A stretch of DNA of 48,424 bases. Origin: Sulfuricurvum sp. (GTDB lineage Bacteria > Campylobacterota > Campylobacteria > Campylobacterales > Sulfurimonadaceae). Positions 45,773 through 48,424 of this stretch are shown here, in pieces. The stretch covers positions 1-48,424 of the forward strand of contig JAUYUB010000005.1 of NCBI GenBank assembly GCA_030692765.1. The letters are read 5' to 3'. Each line of letters opens with the position of its first letter. Positions within the stretch are counted from its first letter, which is position 1. Under the pieces are notes generated by a model, which saw only the letters and a program-made list of their open reading frames with translations, made no database searches and was not told the DNA's origin. A program made the translations under genes and the position numbers.

Positions 45773-46980
45773 GTTAGGTTTTTAAGGATCCCCTTAGCAG
45801 CAAATCGACCGCTTGCAAAAGAAGCGGTCAATAAGTAGCCTCCTGTCGGAGCATCCCAATCGAGCATTTCTCCTGCACAATAGACATTTGGCAAGGCCTT
45901 TATCATCAAATCTTCAGTAAGCGCCTTACGTTTCACTCCTCCTGCGGTACTGATCGCTTCCTCTATGGGTTGCATTCCCGTGAGTTTGATCGGATATTCT
46001 TTGATAAATGCCGCAGTAAAAATAGGGTCAGACCATTTGTCTTTAGACAATCCTTCGCGAATGAGGGCAATTTTAACGTTGTCCAGCCCTGCTTTGCGCC
46101 AGATATTGTTAATGGATTGTTTTCCTGATGGTGACAACAAAGCATGGAGTTTGCTGAGTGTTATGTACGGCAGCAGATCTAAATAAAGAGTAGCCTCGCC
46201 ATCAGAAACTATGTTCTCCCGCAGAGGACGGGATAATGCATAGATTAACCCTCCTTCGATACCGTAGGTTGTTAAAATAGCTTCCGATGAGCTCTTTTGA
46301 ATTTCGCCAGAGTCATTTTTAACCCAGCCTGCTATATTTTTGAGAGGCTTGCCCAAATGGGAATCCATATGCTGAGACCATGTTGTCTTAAATCCACAGT
46401 TTGAGGGCAGCAGGGGAGTGATGGGGATCTTTTTTTGCACCAAAATATTCACCCATGCCCCATCCGAGCCCAGGCTTGGCCAGCTGGCACCGCCTAGGGC
46501 TAAAAGAGTTGTGTTAGGTGTTATGACTTTTGTACCTTCAGCCGTTGCAAAACGCAAACTTCCCTCGGGGGCAAAGCCTTCCCAGTAATGGTTGCAATGG
46601 ACTTTGACACCACGTTTTTTTAGTTGAGACAACCAGCGGCGCAGCAGTGGGGCAGCTTTCATCTCGGTGGGAAAGATGCGACCGGATGTTCCGATGAAGG
46701 AGGAGATGCCTAAGCTTTCCATCCATGACACAATTTTTTGGGCATCAAATTCTTCCAGCATGGGTTTCAGCCAATCGGTTTGATCGTAGCGCAGGATAAA
46801 GTCAGCTAACGGCTCACTGTGGGTGATGTTTAATCCCCCTTTTCCTGCCACGAGGAACTTTCTTCCCACAGAAGCCTTTGCTTCAAAAACATCGACTTGG
46901 ATTCCATGTGCCGATAAAACATCGGCCGCCATTAACCCAGCAGGACCTGCTCCGATTATGACAACACGCTTAGCGTTCAA
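45769..46980 (-). CDS. HI0933/BaiN-family NAD(P)/FAD-dependent flavoprotein
   Basis: Protein of 403 residues. The FAD-binding GxGxxG is VVIIGAGPAGLMAADVL near 6-22, followed by FEAKASVGRKFLVAGKGGLNITHSE, a signature of the HI0933 family, and a C-terminal YCAGEMLDWDAPTGGYLLT. The family includes uncharacterised oxidoreductases and BaiN/RdsA-like reductases; the substrate is unknown. The start overlaps the stop of the ThiD2-like gene upstream, so it belongs to a three-gene minus-strand unit. Confidence 0.9.
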   Translation of the reverse strand: MNAKRVVIIGAGPAGLMAADVLSAHGIQVDVFEAKASVGRKFLVAGKGGLNITHSEPLADFILRYDQTDWLKPMLEEFDAQKIVSWMESLGISSFIGTSGRIFPTEMKAAPLLRRWLSQLKKRGVKVHCNHYWEGFAPEGSLRFATAEGTKVITPNTTLLALGGASWPSLGSDGAWVNILVQKKIPITPLLPSNCGFKTTWSQHMDSHLGKPLKNIAGWVKNDSGEIQKSSSEAILTTYGIEGGLIYALSRPLRENIVSDGEATLYLDLLPYITLSKLHALLSPSGKQSINNIWRKAGLDNVKIALIREGLSKDKWSDPIFTAAFIKEYPIKLTGMQPIEEAISTAGGVKRKALTEDLMIKALPNVYCAGEMLDWDAPTGGYLLTASFASGRFAAKGILKNLT

Positions 46981-47402
46981 CGACTCTCGTTATTGAGATG
47001 TAAGAGGTTCTCTTTTTCTAATGTATAGAGTTCGTACCGAATCTGCTTAAACCGTTCACTTAAAGAAGGTTCCACGATTTTGTACAGCTCCTCCAGGACA
47101 CGTGCAGATTCTTGCCCTCTTTTGTAATTGGCTATCAATATGCTGCGCAAATCGGTTCGGTTCATTTCACTTGCTATGGTGGGGCGTAAAACATCATTGA
47201 CACTGTCACGTGATGCGAGGAGCGCTTCGAGGGGTTCAATGCGGCATTGATGACGAAGTGTTTTGAGTGCAGTGGAGAGAGACTTGTCATTGTGAACATA
47301 GCGCGCTATATCCTCAATCACACGTATTCCCTCTTTGAGACGGTTGAGATTGGCATCCACCACTCGGAAAAGTTCCGAGGGAAGAGTAGTATTAGTCGTC
47401 AC
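46977..47402 (-). CDS. Stand-alone ThiD2-like protein (predicted HMP-P kinase of thiamin synthesis)
   Basis: Protein of about 141 residues, mostly helical. The segment FRVVDANLNRLKEGIRVIED with a later LRHQCR and RGQESARVLEELYK matches the domain fused to the N-terminus of ThiE in cyanobacteria and plants-related enzymes, described as ThiD2, a hydroxymethylpyrimidine-phosphate kinase unrelated to ThiD. Here it is a separate gene. Translation is set at GTG 47402, inside the end of the Bax inhibitor gene; a longer frame from 47504 would lie in that gene and give a spurious hydrophobic N-terminus. It may be annotated elsewhere as thiamine-phosphate pyrophosphorylase, but it lacks the TIM-barrel of ThiE. 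Confidence 0.75.
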   Translation of the reverse strand: MTTNTTLPSELFRVVDANLNRLKEGIRVIEDIARYVHNDKSLSTALKTLRHQCRIEPLEALLASRDSVNDVLRPTIASEMNRTDLRSILIANYKRGQESARVLEELYKIVEPSLSERFKQIRYELYTLEKENLLHLNNESR

Positions 47403-48099
47403 TGTTACCAAAGATTCCGAAGATTTGAAGCAATGTAACGAAAAGGTTAAAGAAATCCAAATACAAAGCGATAGCGCCATCCATTGGTGTCTCATAAGCA
47501 CCACGGATAACGTTTTGCGTATCGACCAACACCATAATACTAATAACGATCAGGAAAACACCCTGAATCGCTACATACAATAATGGACTTTTGAAAACGA
47601 ACACATTTACAAGAGAAACAACCATTATAATAAGAAAAGCAATCATAAGCGGTTTTGTCCAGGTAGTAAAGTCTTTTGCGCTTTTAATCGCAAAGAAACT
47701 AAGTCCCCCAAATAACGCTGCCGTCATAAAGAACGCATTTCCGACAATAGTCGCTCCACCCGCCATTCCGAGGATATGACTGAGTAACGGAGTGATAATC
47801 ACACCGCTTGCAAAGGTAAACCCAAACAGTCCGATCATATTAACGCCCGGCTTGTTTTTGATCATTTGAAGACCAAACATACCAAACAGCATCCATGGAA
47901 TAGCAATCCACCAGTAATTCGCCGCAACGATACCGGCAAAAGGCATCCCAACATACGCACCCACACCACCTGCAAGCATTGATGCTGCAAACAATTTGTA
48001 GGTCTCTTTTACAAAGGAGACGATCTGTGCTTCGCTTTTAGAAGCACTCTCGTAACCATATGCACCTCGTTGTGCATAATCACGATCATATAAACCCAT
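47392..48099 (-). CDS. Bax inhibitor-1/YccA-family membrane protein
   Basis: Protein of 235 residues with an N-terminal soluble stretch of about 30 residues and seven hydrophobic helices, starting FAASMLAGGVGAYVGM. The segment DTQNVI in the C-terminal third is typical of the BI-1/YccA/YbhL family. Members form pH-sensitive calcium leak channels or interact with FtsH. The ATG is preceded by AAGGAAAAAGC; a TATAAT lies at 48138-48143 on the same strand. First gene of a three-gene run. Confidence 0.9.
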   Translation of the reverse strand: MGLYDRDYAQRGAYGYESASKSEAQIVSFVKETYKLFAASMLAGGVGAYVGMPFAGIVAANYWWIAIPWMLFGMFGLQMIKNKPGVNMIGLFGFTFASGVIITPLLSHILGMAGGATIVGNAFFMTAALFGGLSFFAIKSAKDFTTWTKPLMIAFLIIMVVSLVNVFVFKSPLLYVAIQGVFLIVISIMVLVDTQNVIRGAYETPMDGAIALYLDFFNLFVTLLQIFGIFGNSDD

Positions 48100-48137
48100 A
48101 GCTTTTTCCTTATAGAGGTAAATTTTGATATAAAAGA

Positions 48138-48143
48138 ATTATA
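48138..48143 (-). promoter_or_regulatory. Candidate -10 box (TATAAT) for the Bax inhibitor operon
   Basis: A perfect TATAAT on the minus strand 39 bases before the ATG, in an A/T-rich context and without an evident -35 hexamer. Confidence 0.5.
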
Positions 48144-48291
48144 CAGCAATTTTGTTAACTATGTATTTGTAAATGGAGGTAAATTAAAAGATCAAAAGGG
48201 GTCATAACGGGTAAAAATGTTACAAATAATTACATATAAGGAAAGGAGAAAAATGTTTTTGCAAATTCTTTCAAATTCACTACAATCACTC

Positions 48292-48320
48292 TTGACATCT
48301 AAGTTTATTTCCCCTATAAT
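48292..48320 (+). promoter_or_regulatory. Strong sigma-70 promoter, probably of a stable-RNA (rRNA) operon
   Basis: TTGACA (48292-48297), a 17-base spacer and TATAAT (48315-48320) match the consensus exactly, rare in this group where -35 boxes are usually absent. The region before it is rich in A- and T-tracts (48210-48285), like an UP element. The 325 bases from 48100 to the window end hold no convincing protein gene. The transcript would begin near 48327 and run out of the window through a leader with GATCATTGAAAACTAAG, reminiscent of rRNA leaders. The rRNA assignment is inference, as no 16S sequence is reached. Confidence 0.7.
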
Positions 48321-48396
48321 TCCCGTCCACAAACGATGAAGCCCTAGAGTTTAGGACTGAGTTTGAGTTTGCGATCATTGAAAACTAAGTAGGTCA

Positions 48397-48423
48397 AACG
48401 GTTTGAGACAATCTCAAAACGTT
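48397..48423 (+). other. Stem-loop in the leader downstream of the consensus promoter
   Basis: AACG-G-TTTGAGA-CAA-TCTCAAA-A-CGTT folds into an 11-base-pair stem with one G/A mismatch and a 3-base loop, about 70 bases after the predicted transcription start. It could be a processing or antitermination structure of the rRNA leader. It is not followed by a T-run within the window. Confidence 0.45.
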
Positions 48424-48424
48424 G

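Noticed and set aside
48253..48339. 28-codon frame with a strong AAAGGAGA ribosome site (hydrophobic peptide)
   Set aside because: It runs straight across the consensus promoter, so the promoter's own transcript could not encode it; it is probably chance in A/T-rich DNA, though a small peptide from another promoter cannot be ruled out.

Overview
The window looks like chromosomal DNA of a free-living Campylobacterota (Epsilonproteobacteria). The best evidence is the run def – degenerate GGDEF gene – clpP – tig, divergent from folE – fliI, a familiar neighbourhood in Campylobacter and its relatives, together with NifS/NifU-type Fe-S assembly and many short ATGA/TAATG gene overlaps. Base composition, mid-40s % GC by eye, would fit a Sulfuricurvum-like genome better than the AT-rich Campylobacter or Sulfurimonas. 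The genus is inference. No CRISPR array, insertion sequence, prophage or tRNA gene was seen.

Layout. (1) 1-1803: 3' part of nrdA and a small unknown gene overlapping its end. (2) 1800-10112, minus strand: a compact ten-gene type II secretion/type IV pilus-like cluster (PilP/CtsR-like protein, lipoprotein secretin, PilN/CtsX-like and PilO-like membrane proteins, four prepilin-like proteins including a tandem pair, GspE-type ATPase, GspF-type platform protein). It resembles the Cts DNA-uptake machinery of Campylobacter jejuni. (3) 10185-15393: a Tat-exported M15-type peptidase on the plus strand, converging on a minus-strand run from nrdB through a nitrilase-family hydrolase, pcm, a methyltransferase and an RsmB-family rRNA methyltransferase to a Sel1-repeat protein. 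(4) 15439-21388: a large AsmA/DUF748 envelope protein, a YeiH-family permease and ComM. (5) 21443-26994: def, degenerate GGDEF protein, clpP and tig on minus; folE and fliI on plus. (6) 27028-29326: nifS-nifU with a palindrome at the promoter, followed by a GC-rich structured intergenic element. (7) 29437-37110: minus-strand housekeeping run pyrG-recJ-lapB-like-rnc-aroC-phoH. (8) 37111-40299: CPA2 antiporter; secG-frr-pyrE. (9) 40320-45343: zinc homeostasis island, a Fur/Zur-type regulator and a DUF1007-NicO fusion diverging from znuA-znuC-znuB across a perfect 7-1-7 dyad, with a BioC-like methyltransferase at the end. (10) 45398-48099: a hypothetical gene, then a Bax inhibitor-1 protein, stand-alone ThiD2-like protein and HI0933-type flavoprotein. 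(11) 48100-48424: a perfect TTGACA-N17-TATAAT promoter and a strong stem-loop running off the window, probably the start of a stable-RNA (rRNA) operon.

How the parts connect. The pseudopilus/secretin cluster and ComM would both serve natural transformation: uptake at the envelope, branch migration in the cytoplasm. The zinc island forms one plausible regulon around a shared operator. nrdA and nrdB encode the two ribonucleotide reductase subunits but lie about 13 kb apart on opposite strands. The most interesting items are the minimal pseudopilus system with its duplicated disulfide-loop pilins, the DUF1007-NicO transporter tied to a Zur-like operator, the GGDEF protein that has lost its active site but kept an RxxD motif, the free-standing ThiD2-like kinase and the folded element after nifU. 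All functions are read from sequence motifs and remembered family features; no database search was run.
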